Below, in pieces: positions 8,149 through 18,057 of a stretch of DNA of 64,000 nt. Location of the stretch: contig NZ_CP050440.1 in assembly GCF_011769525.1 (NCBI RefSeq), forward strand, positions 3,473,501-3,537,500. Direction: 5' to 3'. The stretch's first letter is position 1. Every line of letters starts with the position of its first letter. The DNA comes from Tolypothrix sp. PCC 7910 (lineage in GTDB: Bacteria; Cyanobacteriota; Cyanobacteriia; Cyanobacteriales; Nostocaceae). Below the pieces are notes generated by a model, which saw only the letters and a list, made by a program, of their open reading frames with translations, ran no database searches and had not been told where the DNA came from. Position numbers and translations under genes: made by a program.

Positions 8149-9324
8149 TTAAGCGATACTTCCGCGCTTGCGGGCTTCTTTGTAGGAGGTACCGACATTT
8201 TTCAAGCCGGCTTTAATCATTTGTTTTTCTAGGAGAGCAAAGAAACGCGCTTTGTCACCACCTCTAACTACAGCCTGATTGTGTGCTTCAGCGATCGCAA
8301 CTGGGTAGCCATAGCCTTTTTGTACTTGTGCTAGCATCAGTCCTAAAGCTTGGTCAAATATAGCTGTATTTTCTGCTACCCATGCTGGAACTTCTATCCG
8401 GGCAATTTCGGCGCCTACATGGATGTAGCAAAAGTAAATTTTTTGGTCTTCATATAAATCTAAAATTCGGGCATTACTGCGCCATAAAGGGCCACGCTGT
8501 CCTGGTTTTAGTTGAGTTGCCCAAAGAGATGTATCTCGTAAATGTTCAAATATTTTACAAGGTATCTTTTCTAACTGGTTAGGGCAATAACTTATACAAT
8601 CTGGTACGGGATGGGGACAAGCTAACAGACGCAAAAAGTTCATGCCCTCGACATTGCGTGAGGCGCTAAGATAGCCCATCAGCGGAATTTGAGCATCGCG
8701 CATTCGTTGCCAAGCTTCAATGATTGGGGGTAAGATGCGATCGCGTGCATCAATGGGCAACTGTTCCAAAAACCAATAAATTAAGGAACCATCTACCATT
8801 GCTAGGCTTGGTGCTTCTCCCTTCACAGCACAAGCCAGTTCTGCTAATACTGTTGCTTCACTTGCAGTGCGGCGATAACCCATCCATTCCTCAGTTCTAA
8901 TTCCCCACTGCCGGGACATATATAAATCTTCTGGGCGGTAAAATACCTCTGGCAAGCTATCTAATATAGGATGGCGATTTTGTCCGTAGTGTAAGACGAC
9001 TCTGCCAATATTGAGCAAATAACAGTAAGCAATTTCGTGATGGTTAGGGGCTATTTGTGAACCATCGGTAGCAATGACAGTATGAATTTTTGGTGGAACT
9101 GGAATATCAATACAGGCTTCTAACGGCTCAATGGGAGTAGCATTAGCAAAGAGAATGCGATCGCGCCATTTCTCCTGTCGATCAATTAAATCTTTTTGAA
9201 ATTCATAAGCTTGTTGCAGATGTTTTTGTGCTAATTCTAAACGCTGGCGACTGGCAGCAGCTTCTACGGTAAGATGCTGACTTAAACCTTGCATTTGTCG
9301 CGCTAGTTTGGTCAGATCAAGCAT
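8149..9324 (-). CDS. NurA-domain nuclease
   Basis: A 391-residue protein with the features of NurA-domain proteins, metal-dependent nucleases that in archaea act with HerA in double-strand-break end resection. The N-terminal third is a helical, coiled-coil-prone segment (EAAASRQRLELAQKHLQQAY). The nuclease core follows: TVIATDGSQIAPNHH gives the first catalytic Asp near residue 86, and SLAMVDGSLIYWFLEQL the second near 179. Cyanobacteria keep such a protein without a neighbouring herA, and none is seen here. Start is ATG 9324. Whether it acts in DNA repair in this group is inference. Transcribed leftward, downstream of ftsH. Confidence 0.82.
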   Translation of the reverse strand: MLDLTKLARQMQGLSQHLTVEAAASRQRLELAQKHLQQAYEFQKDLIDRQEKWRDRILFANATPIEPLEACIDIPVPPKIHTVIATDGSQIAPNHHEIAYCYLLNIGRVVLHYGQNRHPILDSLPEVFYRPEDLYMSRQWGIRTEEWMGYRRTASEATVLAELACAVKGEAPSLAMVDGSLIYWFLEQLPIDARDRILPPIIEAWQRMRDAQIPLMGYLSASRNVEGMNFLRLLACPHPVPDCISYCPNQLEKIPCKIFEHLRDTSLWATQLKPGQRGPLWRSNARILDLYEDQKIYFCYIHVGAEIARIEVPAWVAENTAIFDQALGLMLAQVQKGYGYPVAIAEAHNQAVVRGGDKARFFALLEKQMIKAGLKNVGTSYKEARKRGSIA

Positions 9325-9370
9325 GAGATTTTATTATGTAAAATACCTAGATAAAAATTAATTCTTAATT

Positions 9371-9420
9371 GATAATACCCTACAGGAAACAGCGCTTTGG
9401 CGTTACTGTAGGGTATTATC
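9371..9420. repeat. Perfect 15-bp inverted repeat, 50-bp hairpin
   Basis: GATAATACCCTACAG (9371-9385) and CTGTAGGGTATTATC (9406-9420) are perfect complements around a 20-base loop that can fold further. It lies between ftsH and the nurA-like gene. It could be the ftsH terminator, but no T run follows immediately on either strand, so it may be a small dispersed palindrome. Confidence 0.85.
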
Positions 9421-9466
9421 ATTAAATGCAAAAATTAGCAATTACAAATTACGAATTAGTAATGAC

Positions 9467-11353
9467 TTAATGGGATACAGCGATTTTTTCATCAGTTACC
9501 TGATTATATTCAGCAACAATTTGGCGGAATAATTCACCTTCAATTGTTTCTTGATCTGATAACAAATCAACAAGACGTTCTAAGGCTATGCGGTTTTCTG
9601 TCAGAATTGTTTTTGCTGTTTGATAGCTTTGGCTAATAATGTCTCGGACTTGAGCATCTATTTTGGAGGCTATTTCTTCAGAATACTCTGATTTATTCAT
9701 CCAATCGCGTCCTAAAAAGACTTCTCCTCCTTGATTTTCTAGGGACAATGGGCCTAAGCTCGACATCCCGAATCTTGTTACCATTTGACGTGCTAAGTTT
9801 GTCACTTTTTGCAAGTCATCACCTGCACCTGTGGTAACTTCTGGCTTACCAAAAACAATTTCTTCGGCAGCGCGACCACCTAAAATCGAAGTAATTTTGC
9901 CAATAATTTGGGCGCGAGAGATTAAGCCTTGTTCTTCGTTAGGAGTGAACCAAGTTAATCCTAAAGCTTGTCCACGGGGGATGAGGGTGACTTTTTGGAC
10001 TGGGTCGTGGTCTTTAATTAAGGTACCAACTAAAGCGTGTCCTACTTCGTGGTAGGCTATGAGGCGTTTGCTCTTGCTGTCAACCAAAGCTGTGCCTTCC
10101 ATCCCTGCAACTACTCGGTCTACAGCATCATCAATTTCTAGGATGGTAACTGCTTCTTTTCTACGTCTGGCGGTGAGAATTGCAGCTTCGTTGAGTAAGT
10201 TAGCTAAATCTGCGCCTGTAAATCCGGGTGTGCGGCGAGCGATCGCATCTAAGGATACACTAGGATCTATTTTCTTATTCCGGGCATGAACTTTCAAAAT
10301 GTCCAGGCGACCTTTTAAATCCGGTGCATCAACCATTACTTGCCGATCAAAGCGTCCTGGACGAAGTAACGCTGCATCAAGAACATCGGGACGGTTGGTA
10401 GCAGCAATAATAATGATGCCAGTGTTACCTTCAAAACCATCCATTTCAGTGAGCAGCTGATTGAGGGTTTGCTCCCTTTCATCGTTACCACCACCAATTC
10501 CTGCGCCTCTTTGTCTACCTACAGCGTCAATTTCATCAATAAATATCAAGCAAGGGGCATTTTCTTTAGCTTTCTTAAATAAGTCGCGGACGCGGGATGC
10601 ACCTACACCCACAAACATTTCCACAAATTCCGAGCCGGAAATGCTAAAGAATGGAACACCCGCTTCCCCTGCGATCGCTTTTGCCAGTAAAGTTTTACCT
10701 GTACCAGGAGGGCCAATTAACAGTACACCTTTAGGAATTCTTGCACCTACAGCTGTAAATCTTTCTGGTTGTTTCAGGAAGGTAACAACTTCTTGCAATT
10801 CTTCTTTGGCTTCTTCTACGCCGGCGACATCGTCAAATTTTACGCCTGTTTTCGCCTCCATTTGGAAGCGAGCGCGAGATTTACCAAAGTTCATGGCTTG
10901 GCTAGAAGCATTAGTTGAGCGTCTGAGGAACAAGAGCATTAAAGCTACGAGTGGCAAAATCCACATCAGGTTAATCAATAACCCAACAGCCGCTCTACTG
11001 TTAGCAGAGGAAACTTCAGCAAAATCCACATTTTTCTCTTTGAGTTTATTAATTAACTCTGGGTTTTGCTCTAACAGTTTTACCTGGATGGGTGAATCTG
11101 ATTTTTGTCCAACCAAATAAACTTTGGCTATCTGTTCAGTTTCATCCAGCTCGACTTTTGCAACTTCTCCCCTTTCGGTTTTTTTAATCAACTCCCCATA
11201 AGTCAAAGAGTTACGCTCTGCTTTTTGCGCCAAAGCCGGGGTTCCACCTAAAATGCCTGGCAATAATATTAAGCTGGCTGCTACTGCACCAGTCCAAGGA
11301 ACACGCTTTGCCGTTCGCTGTTTGTTCAATGCCTTTTTCCCTAAATTTGTCAT
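9467..11353 (-). CDS. ftsH: ATP-dependent zinc metalloprotease FtsH
   Basis: Membrane-anchored AAA+ protease that degrades damaged or unassembled membrane proteins; in cyanobacteria FtsH hexamers turn over photodamaged photosystem II D1. The 628 residues contain TM1 (about 20-42), a lumenal/periplasmic segment, TM2 (about 121-143), Walker A GPPGTGKT (214-221), Walker B LIFIDE (269-274), the SRH region ([20 protein letters not shown]), the zinc motif HEVGH (435-439) and the third ligand region GAGDDLQ (about 510-515). The cleaved-looking N terminus (GGTPALA) resembles the FtsH2 type, but assignment to one of the four cyanobacterial paralogues needs a tree. Start ATG 11353. Monocistronic by spacing. 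Confidence 0.96.
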   Translation of the reverse strand: MTNLGKKALNKQRTAKRVPWTGAVAASLILLPGILGGTPALAQKAERNSLTYGELIKKTERGEVAKVELDETEQIAKVYLVGQKSDSPIQVKLLEQNPELINKLKEKNVDFAEVSSANSRAAVGLLINLMWILPLVALMLLFLRRSTNASSQAMNFGKSRARFQMEAKTGVKFDDVAGVEEAKEELQEVVTFLKQPERFTAVGARIPKGVLLIGPPGTGKTLLAKAIAGEAGVPFFSISGSEFVEMFVGVGASRVRDLFKKAKENAPCLIFIDEIDAVGRQRGAGIGGGNDEREQTLNQLLTEMDGFEGNTGIIIIAATNRPDVLDAALLRPGRFDRQVMVDAPDLKGRLDILKVHARNKKIDPSVSLDAIARRTPGFTGADLANLLNEAAILTARRRKEAVTILEIDDAVDRVVAGMEGTALVDSKSKRLIAYHEVGHALVGTLIKDHDPVQKVTLIPRGQALGLTWFTPNEEQGLISRAQIIGKITSILGGRAAEEIVFGKPEVTTGAGDDLQKVTNLARQMVTRFGMSSLGPLSLENQGGEVFLGRDWMNKSEYSEEIASKIDAQVRDIISQSYQTAKTILTENRIALERLVDLLSDQETIEGELFRQIVAEYNQVTDEKIAVSH

Positions 11354-11941
11354 AATAATTACCCTTTTCCTGCTGGCAAAAGCTGAGCGCTGATTTTATG
11401 CCTATTCTTCTAGAAGAAATTGAAATAACTGGAAATAATTGGATTCTTATCTAGTTTAACTTCCACATAAAACCATTTCCCAAACTCTCTATCAGCTTTC
11501 AGGAATACGCTCCTATCTACAAGGGGAAATTCACCTATTAGGGGAATGAACCGGAAAACTGGCTTTGAGTTTCCTGGGGTGCTAAGTCCTTACATTCCTC
11601 TTGAGGCTGCGTACATAGTAACTATTCTGACAAAATTCTGTCTTTGCTGGGGCTTTTACTCGCTTAATATCAAATTTTCTTGGAGATGTAATTTGACATA
11701 TTACGCAACAAATCGCTAAGATAAACATAATCGTAATGATTCCGCTTTTCAAAATTTGTTACTGCTAGCCATTACTGCTTATAGCAGGATGGGCAGAGGT
11801 TTTTGGCATTTCATACTTGGCATTTGGGGTTTAGCATTTAGCGTTTGTTATTTCTCCCCTGCTTCCACTGCTTGGTTATCCCTAGTTCCCAAATTCCCAG
11901 TCCTCTAATTAGTAAATTTATTTAGCCTGTGGGTGGATTTT
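11354..11941. other. Intergenic, divergent promoters of ftsH and the FMN reductase
   Basis: 588 bases, no gene supported. Around 11803-11850 near-repeats of ggcattt/agcattt recur at about 7- to 14-base spacing (STRR-like). Nothing else convincing. Confidence 0.5.
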
Positions 11942-12487
11942 ATGGTAAAAATTGTTGGCATTGGTGGTAGTTTAAGACCTAACTCTTATACCCAAATTGC
12001 TTTACAAGTTGCAGCACAAAGGGTAGAAGCATTAGGTGCAGAAGTAGAAATTCTTGATTTGCGGCAAATGCAGCTACCATTTTGCAATGGTGGTAAAGAT
12101 TATTCCGAGTACCCAGATGTTCAGCGTTTGCGAGATACAGTAACTAATACTGACGGGTTAATTTTGGCTACACCTGAATATCATGGTGGCGTTAGCGGTG
12201 TACTAAAAAATACACTAGATTTGTTAAGTTTTGACGAACTGTCTGGTAAAGTGGCAGGTGTAATTAGCGTATTGGGCGGACAATCTAATAGCAACGCCCT
12301 TAATGAACTGCGTTTGATTTTGCGCTGGGTACATGGTTGGGTAATTCCAGAACAAATTGCTATTGGACAAGCTTGGGGCGCATTCAATGCTGAAGGTAAG
12401 CTGTTAGATGAAAAACTCTCCCAACGCTTTGATCAATTTGCTCAAAGCCTAGTTGATAATACTCGCAAGTTGCGGGGAGTGCAATGA
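11942..12487 (+). CDS. NADPH-dependent FMN reductase (flavodoxin-like)
   Basis: Flavodoxin-fold oxidoreductase of the NADPH-dependent FMN reductase/ChrR/ArsH-like superfamily, expected to bind FMN and reduce quinones, metals or flavin. The phosphate-binding loop is at the N terminus (VGIGGSLRPNSYTQIALQ), and the flavin-contacting TPEYHGGVSGVLKNTLDLL lies near residue 80, as in the family. About 181 residues, normal length. An in-frame GTG lies at 11933, but ATG 11942 has GGGTGG at suitable spacing and is preferred. Divergent from ftsH. The physiological substrate is unknown. Confidence 0.86.
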   Translation: MVKIVGIGGSLRPNSYTQIALQVAAQRVEALGAEVEILDLRQMQLPFCNGGKDYSEYPDVQRLRDTVTNTDGLILATPEYHGGVSGVLKNTLDLLSFDELSGKVAGVISVLGGQSNSNALNELRLILRWVHGWVIPEQIAIGQAWGAFNAEGKLLDEKLSQRFDQFAQSLVDNTRKLRGVQ

Positions 12488-12705
12488 AGTAAACGAATTG
12501 GTATTTAAGTCATCAGGGTAGGCAGTGTTAAATATTTGGTTGAAGCCTTAATAATAGCTAGTGCCTATCCTAAGTTTTACTTAAATTGTAAGGCTGATTA
12601 TACGTTTATTGATTTTCCGTATTTGCATCTCTCTTGTTAAGCAAGTATTTTCTTCTCATTAGAATTAGATGGCGATAAAAAGTTAACTTTTTACCTTTAA
12701 TTTAA

Positions 12706-13812
12706 TTAAAATTGTGAGTAAGTTTGTCTCAAAACTTCTTCTATAGAATTTAAGCGATTATATTGTTTGATGAGTGCGTGAGATTTTGTTTCTCCCTCCT
12801 GTAAAATAATTTTTAGTGGTGTTAAAAAATCAATATCTGGGTCATCTTTGAGCGCTAATTCTGCAGCTTGTAAAATTTTTTTGGCATTGATAAAAATCTC
12901 TTCATTCTCAAAGCCTTTTCTTGCCGAAAGTTGATGTAAACTTGCATCTGGAATAGTTGCCCTATCTGTTAGAGATTCATCCAAAACTAAACCTTTCAAC
13001 AAAGCTAGTAAAGCTGCATAAAGTGAAAAATCATCGCAACTATCAAAAGCCTTAAACTCAATTCGTCCGACTTCAGCAGGTATACGTGCTACTTTTGTTA
13101 ATGAAGGGATACTGGCAATTAATTGTTCTGCTTTTTCTACAAATACTAGTGTAGCTGGTCTTTGTCCAGTTCTCACAAAAGTTCTTACCGAAAGTCCTTC
13201 CCATAAATTACCCTTATAAAAAGGCGCACTATAGCTAAAAGGAACTATATAGGGGCTGTAAAAAGTTAACTTTCTACCAATATCAATTAATTTTTCTACA
13301 GACAAGTTCGCTACAGAAATATTTAAATCTGGCCCGTAAGTCACCATGTAAATATTGGCAGTATGTTCGTCAGGGTAAGACTGCAACTGCTGCAGTTCAT
13401 AATCATTTAATGGTGGGTTTGGTTCAAAAATTGTCTTATAAGGATTAAAACTAGTTAAAACAGGTGAGAAGCCATAATCCGCAGCAACTTCCCGCAATAA
13501 GCAAAAACTTTCTGTTAATTCATCAATAGCACCTTGAATATGAGAATGTATTGTTGTTCTAATTTCAATACCTTTTGGTAAGCAATCGATTACTTTATCT
13601 GAGTCAGCGAATCTTTCAAATCCCTCAATATACCATCTCTTCTTTTTAATACCAGCATCACCAACACGTAGCTGAGAATAATCATTAGGATATGTAGGTA
13701 GCTTTTCCACAATTTCATTGAATTCAGCATATTTTGTTTGAGAAAAATCAGCAAACTTTCCTGCTTGATTCAAAAAAGCAACTTCATGTTCAATGCCGAA
13801 AAAAAACATCAT
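12706..13812 (-). CDS. Glutamate-cysteine ligase-like (carboxylate-amine ligase superfamily) protein
   Basis: The 368-residue protein starts MMFFFGIEHEVAFLN, matching the FGxEhE strand of the GCS2/carboxylate-amine ligase superfamily, whose glutamates bind ATP-Mg. Other consistent segments are GIKKKRWYIEGFERF, GIEIRTTIHSHIQGAIDE, a serine/arginine-rich substrate region (LSVRTFVRTGQRPATLVFV) and VGRIEFKAFDSCDDFSLYAA. If active it would join an amine to a carboxylate with ATP, as in gamma-glutamylcysteine synthesis. It does not look like the usual cyanobacterial GshA, so a paralogue with another amine substrate is possible. ATG 13812 is preceded by AAGGA; an upstream TTG extension is unlikely. 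Monocistronic by spacing. Confidence 0.6.
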   Translation of the reverse strand: MMFFFGIEHEVAFLNQAGKFADFSQTKYAEFNEIVEKLPTYPNDYSQLRVGDAGIKKKRWYIEGFERFADSDKVIDCLPKGIEIRTTIHSHIQGAIDELTESFCLLREVAADYGFSPVLTSFNPYKTIFEPNPPLNDYELQQLQSYPDEHTANIYMVTYGPDLNISVANLSVEKLIDIGRKLTFYSPYIVPFSYSAPFYKGNLWEGLSVRTFVRTGQRPATLVFVEKAEQLIASIPSLTKVARIPAEVGRIEFKAFDSCDDFSLYAALLALLKGLVLDESLTDRATIPDASLHQLSARKGFENEEIFINAKKILQAAELALKDDPDIDFLTPLKIILQEGETKSHALIKQYNRLNSIEEVLRQTYSQF

Positions 13813-14401
13813 TATATTCCTTAAATATTTGGCGTTCAGCTCAACTTGAATGCTGAGAGATTGTTGGAAACTCCTATCCACAGGTATTTTTTATGAGGAT
13901 AGAGTTTTGAAATCTTCATCTCCCCTAGCTAAGTGAGATAGTTTTGCAGTAGTTAGTGTAACAAATATGTAATTAATTGCTGCAAAAATCTCAACCGATT
14001 CAAAAAAACCTATGATTAATCTGCGCTTTGAGGCTCAAAAGTGACAAAGATTATTCTAGATACGGCTAGTTTAAATATAAAAATTATCAATATTTTTTGA
14101 TAAATATGTTTGAACAGTGCTAAAGAGGGAAGGGCTAAGAGAAACACTGTTTCCTTCTTTGGTAAGGGAGCATCCAGTTGCAGCAATTTAGTGATAATTC
14201 CCCTGTTTAGCGCAAAAACGCAAAAAAGCTTTCTCCTGCTGCTTCCTGCACCTCTAAAGCATAAATGAAAGTAAATTTATTCTTGGGGCTAACAAAAAAC
14301 CAATTTTTACAGTCTCTAAAGTTAAATGTGTAACAGTTTAATTACCTTGAACGTAGCTTAGTATTTAGTGTATGGACTGAGGACAGCTTGAGGCATAGTT
14401 T
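13813..14401. other. Intergenic, divergent promoter region
   Basis: 589 AT-rich bases between the ligase-like gene and the TerB fusion gene. GAAACAcTGTTTC (14141-14153) is a 6-bp palindrome around one base and could bind a dimeric regulator. No gene seen. Confidence 0.45.
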
Positions 14402-15115
14402 ATGAAAAGTGTCGTTCAATCCCCCTACAGTAGTGAACAAGTTGCAGCTTGGCTACGTGGATTGCTGACTATAGCTTGGGCCGATGGTAACTTTGACCCT
14501 CATGAACAGCAGTTGATTGCTAGTATCACAGAGGAGGAATTGGCCCCGGGAATTCAATTCGATTCCCTGGAAGTTATCAAGCCAGAGGAATTAGCCGCTA
14601 TTTTAGGCACAGGTACAACAGCAGCAGAAAACTTTTTGCGTACTGCAGTGATGGTAGCGATCGCAGATGGTACATATTCTCCCAGCGAAGACCAAGTTCT
14701 GCAAGAGTTATGTCATGCGCTAGGACAGCCAAAGGATTTAATCGAAGCCCTACGTCATACCATAGAACATATAGATGATGTAGATCCTGTAGATAGTTTT
14801 CTACAGCGAGAAGCATCTAAAAACCCTTCCTTAACAATTGCGCCCTATGCACCTACCCATGATGCACTCACCCCCCTGCGCCATTGGATGGATGGATTAG
14901 ATATTCAAGATCCTAGAGTTGCTCGCTTCTTATGTAAAATGATTCCTTCACAATGCCCTTTTGAACGGGATGTGAAGTTGTTTGGTCGTAAAATTGTACA
15001 TATCCCGCCATTATGTAAAATTAATCCGCTTTATGAACAAATGGTAGGCTTACGTTTTCGCGCCCTCTCTTATCTTGCAGATGATTGTGGTGAGGATATT
15101 TCGCCATATATTTAA
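14402..15115 (+). CDS. TerB-like domain fused to Mo-dependent nitrogenase C-terminal domain
   Basis: A 237-residue protein with two parts. Residues about 8-120 form a TerB/DjlA-like helical domain with two acidic, possibly metal-binding turns (IAWADGNFDPHEQQLIASI and VAIADGTYSPSEDQVL). Residues about 150-235 match the small domain named Mo-dependent nitrogenase C-terminal: LRHWMDGLDIQDPRVARFLC, IPSQCPFERDVKLFGRKIVH, IPPLCKINPLYEQMVGLRFR. That second domain is known from diazotrophic cyanobacteria; its function is unproven. Three cysteines (in FLCKM, SQCPF, PLCKI) could bind metal or be redox-active. ATG 14402. No nif genes are nearby. TerB relatives are linked to metal or stress responses. 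Confidence 0.75.
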   Translation: MKSVVQSPYSSEQVAAWLRGLLTIAWADGNFDPHEQQLIASITEEELAPGIQFDSLEVIKPEELAAILGTGTTAAENFLRTAVMVAIADGTYSPSEDQVLQELCHALGQPKDLIEALRHTIEHIDDVDPVDSFLQREASKNPSLTIAPYAPTHDALTPLRHWMDGLDIQDPRVARFLCKMIPSQCPFERDVKLFGRKIVHIPPLCKINPLYEQMVGLRFRALSYLADDCGEDISPYI

Positions 15116-15425
15116 GTGCTGAGTGCTGAGTCACCGAAGTTCAGATACTTGCGGCAAGCCGCTGCTCCAACTTCTCACTGAGTGCTGAGTTAAAACGATA
15201 GAGTAAAGAGTGAAGGCAATACTACTCGGTTAAGTATTTTGAACTCATAGTTTGGCTTGGGGAAAGAAAATATCTTTCCCTTTGTCCCTTTACCCCCTAA
15301 CCTCCTTAGCCGCTGTATTTTGTTGAGCGCAAATAAGAACGCAAGCAAGATTGTGGTCTCAAGAAAACTTATAATTTAGAACTCTAACTCAGGACTCAAG
15401 GCTCAGAACTCAGCACTTTAAAAAT
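15114..15425. repeat. Intergenic gap with two heptamer repeat tracts
   Basis: Downstream of the TerB fusion gene, agtgctg units repeat at 15114-15130 and again near 15180. Immediately before obg, units ctcagga, ctcaagg, ctcagaa, ctcagca run at 15388-15416. The palindrome GCGGCAAGCCGC lies near 15150. All are STRR-type or short palindromic repeats; no gene seen. Confidence 0.65.
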
Positions 15426-16454
15426 ATGCAATTTATTGATCAATCAGTTATCGAAGTAGAAGCTGGTAAAGGTGGCGATGGTATTGTCGCTTTCCGGCGA
15501 GAGAAGTATGTACCAGCAGGTGGCCCTTCTGGCGGAAATGGTGGACGTGGTGGTTCAATAATTTTCGTAGCTGTAGAGAACCTGCAAACTTTGCTAGATT
15601 TTCGCTATAATCACCGTTTCCAGGCAGAAAATGGGGGTCGAGGTGGCCCAAATAATTGTACTGGGGCTGCCGGCAAAGATTTAATTATCGAAGTTCCTTG
15701 TGGTACAGCTATTTATGATGCAGCAACAGGTGCTTTATTAGAAGATTTAATCGAACCTGGACAAAAATTTCGGGCTGCGGAAGGTGGTAAAGGTGGATTA
15801 GGAAATCAACATTTTTTGAGTAACCGTAACCGCGCCCCTGAATATGCACTTCCCGGTTTACCTGGAGAAATGAAAGTGCTGCGCTTGGAATTGAAACTTT
15901 TAGCTGAGGTAGGAATTATTGGGTTACCAAATGCTGGTAAATCCACTTTAATTTCATCTTTATCAGCAGCACGTCCCAAGATTGCTGATTATCCTTTTAC
16001 TACCCTGATTCCAAATTTGGGCGTAGTACGTAAACCATCTGGTGATGGTACAGTTTTTGCCGATATCCCTGGATTAATTGAAGGGGCTTCGCATGGTGCG
16101 GGGCTAGGATATGACTTTTTGCGCCACATTGAACGCACAAGGGTGTTGCTACATTTAATTGATGCGACAAGTGAAGATGTAATAGGTGATTTCAACACAA
16201 TTCAGCAAGAGTTAAAAGCATACGGACGGGGTTTAGCAGAACGTCCTCAAATTTTGGCGCTGAATAAAATTGATGCAGTGGATCGAGAAACTGTAGATTT
16301 AGAGGTATTGGCGACTCAACTAAATCACCTCTCTTATGCCCCAGTTTTCTTAATTTCAGCTGTTACCCGTACTGGTCTAGAACCAATGTTACAAGAGCTT
16401 TGGGGAATTCTTGACCAAATTAATTCTATTGAAGAAGCAGAAGTATTGGGTTAG
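15426..16454 (+). CDS. obgE: GTPase ObgE/CgtA
   Basis: Essential GTPase linked to 50S ribosome assembly and stress signalling. The 342 residues have the glycine-rich Obg fold ([51 protein letters not shown]) followed by the G domain: G1 [11 protein letters not shown]2/switch I around [12 protein letters not shown]3 [10 protein letters not shown]4 NKID, G5 SAVTRTG. It ends soon after the G domain, so the variable C-terminal domain of some Obg proteins is absent, as is common in cyanobacteria. Start ATG 15426 follows a heptamer tract rather than a clear Shine-Dalgarno site. Confidence 0.96.
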   Translation: MQFIDQSVIEVEAGKGGDGIVAFRREKYVPAGGPSGGNGGRGGSIIFVAVENLQTLLDFRYNHRFQAENGGRGGPNNCTGAAGKDLIIEVPCGTAIYDAATGALLEDLIEPGQKFRAAEGGKGGLGNQHFLSNRNRAPEYALPGLPGEMKVLRLELKLLAEVGIIGLPNAGKSTLISSLSAARPKIADYPFTTLIPNLGVVRKPSGDGTVFADIPGLIEGASHGAGLGYDFLRHIERTRVLLHLIDATSEDVIGDFNTIQQELKAYGRGLAERPQILALNKIDAVDRETVDLEVLATQLNHLSYAPVFLISAVTRTGLEPMLQELWGILDQINSIEEAEVLG

Positions 16455-16548
16455 GTGAAATCCTATGACTATTGGAAAGACATAACAATTTGATGGTGAA
16501 TTGGTGCGTTGCGCTACGCGACAACACACCCTACTTTACGAATTAATT

Positions 16549-17676
16549 TTAGACTTTAAAAAACCAGCGTTTATGATACATAATTGCAGCGAATACCCAC
16601 CACAATAAAACGGTGACAAGGGCAAATAATAGTGAACCGTTGAAGGTTCCGGCCCAAGAAGCGAAAACATTCTGGTAAATCCAATTGTAGGCGCTCGGGG
16701 CTGTTTCACCAGTGCCGATGTTGGTTCTAACTAAGATTTTAATGAGTAAGACAGATGCAACGAAAAGCGCGATCGCATTTAGTCCCATAATCTCAAATGG
16801 TTTACTCCAGCGACGTATCTGTCTCACTTCGATCAGCTCGTAACAGGCGGCTAGCAACAGTAAAGCCCAACCACTGGTAAATACAACATAGGAACTCGTC
16901 CAGAGTTTTTTGTTGATGGGAAATGTCCACCCCCACGCCCAACCAACAATTAAGCAACCAATACCAAATAAAGCTAAACCAATACTTATGCGTGATTTTA
17001 CTGTTTGTGAACGTATCCAATTACCTGCAAAGTAGCCAGCTAGAACACTAACAATTGCCGGAATGGTACTGAAAATTCCTTCTGGGTCACCCATGAAGTT
17101 GAAACCATCACCCTTATACAGATGGGCTTTCGGTATAATTAAGCGGTCAATATATGCGCCAATGTTGCCTTCCCTGGTGAGAACGCCAGCACCATAACCG
17201 GGTACAGGTAGATACATCATCGCCAGCCAATAACCGATGAGGATTGCGGCGGCTAATATCCATTGACCTTTACGCGGTAACTTCAGGACTATTAAGGAAG
17301 CAAATAGATAAGCCAGACCGATGCGTTGTAACACTCCCATCAACCGGATGCTGCTTAAATCAAAAGTCCAAATACCTTTATTCCAAAAACCATTGAGCAG
17401 CAAACCTAAAGCGAAGAGAATTGCAGCACGACGCAGAATCCGCCAGTAAACAGCCGACTTTGGTTTATCCCCTTCAGTATACTTTGACAGCGAAAACGTC
17501 ATTGCCACGCCAATAATGAATAAGAAGAAAGGAAAAACCAAATCAGTTGGTGTACAGCCGTTCCATGCGGCATGGTCTAAGGGGGGATATTTATCATCTG
17601 CAACTCCCGCCATATTGACGAGAATCATTCCGGCGATAGTAATGCCTCGAAAAACATCAAGAGAGGTCAGGCGCAT
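16549..17676 (-). CDS. HGSNAT/NagX-like membrane acyltransferase (DUF5009 type)
   Basis: A 375-residue polytopic membrane protein. The N terminus MRLTSLDVFRGITIAGMILV plus WNGCTPTDLVFPFFLFIIGV are hallmarks of the family related to heparan-alpha-glucosaminide N-acetyltransferase and bacterial NagX/YeiB. About ten hydrophobic segments follow, for example GQWILAAAILIGYWLAMMYL and WALLLLAACYELIE, and the C terminus is WWVFAAIMYHKRWFFKV. Members are thought to move acetyl groups across the membrane onto amino sugars; the substrate here is unknown. ATG 17676. Convergent with obg, and divergent from prxQ across 381 bases. Confidence 0.8.
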   Translation of the reverse strand: MRLTSLDVFRGITIAGMILVNMAGVADDKYPPLDHAAWNGCTPTDLVFPFFLFIIGVAMTFSLSKYTEGDKPKSAVYWRILRRAAILFALGLLLNGFWNKGIWTFDLSSIRLMGVLQRIGLAYLFASLIVLKLPRKGQWILAAAILIGYWLAMMYLPVPGYGAGVLTREGNIGAYIDRLIIPKAHLYKGDGFNFMGDPEGIFSTIPAIVSVLAGYFAGNWIRSQTVKSRISIGLALFGIGCLIVGWAWGWTFPINKKLWTSSYVVFTSGWALLLLAACYELIEVRQIRRWSKPFEIMGLNAIALFVASVLLIKILVRTNIGTGETAPSAYNWIYQNVFASWAGTFNGSLLFALVTVLLWWVFAAIMYHKRWFFKV

Positions 17677-18057
17677 AAAGAGAAATTTGTCTTTAGAGAT
17701 CTAACATTACTCCTGCTCATGCTGACGGGCAAGAAAAATGTTCAGACTAACACACAAGTTAAAATTTTTTAACCTAAAATTCAGCTATACCGCGATTTTT
17801 GCACAGATGCAGTCAACCTAATTTTGTAACACAGTGACAAGTTGCGATCGCATCACATTTTTCACTCAACTAACATACTCTCAGGCAAACATTGAGCGTC
17901 AAACCAACATCACAGTATTTTGCTAGAGTTTAGCTCCCATAAGGCTTTAAAGGAAATATTTAAAAGTATTCAAGTTACAAAACTAAACAAATTTCTCTGC
18001 AATCAATTAGAATCCCTAATAGTGTTTGAAACCTGAGTATTAATTTTTTTTAAGACT
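17677..18057. other. Intergenic, divergent promoter region of the acyltransferase and prxQ
   Basis: 381 AT-rich bases with one HIP1 octamer at 17844. No gene, clear terminator or operator recognised. Confidence 0.45.

Noticed and set aside
10461-11120. 219-codon plus-strand frame opposite ftsH
   Set aside because: Antisense to the conserved AAA domain of FtsH; composition follows the complementary codons and no family is recognisable.
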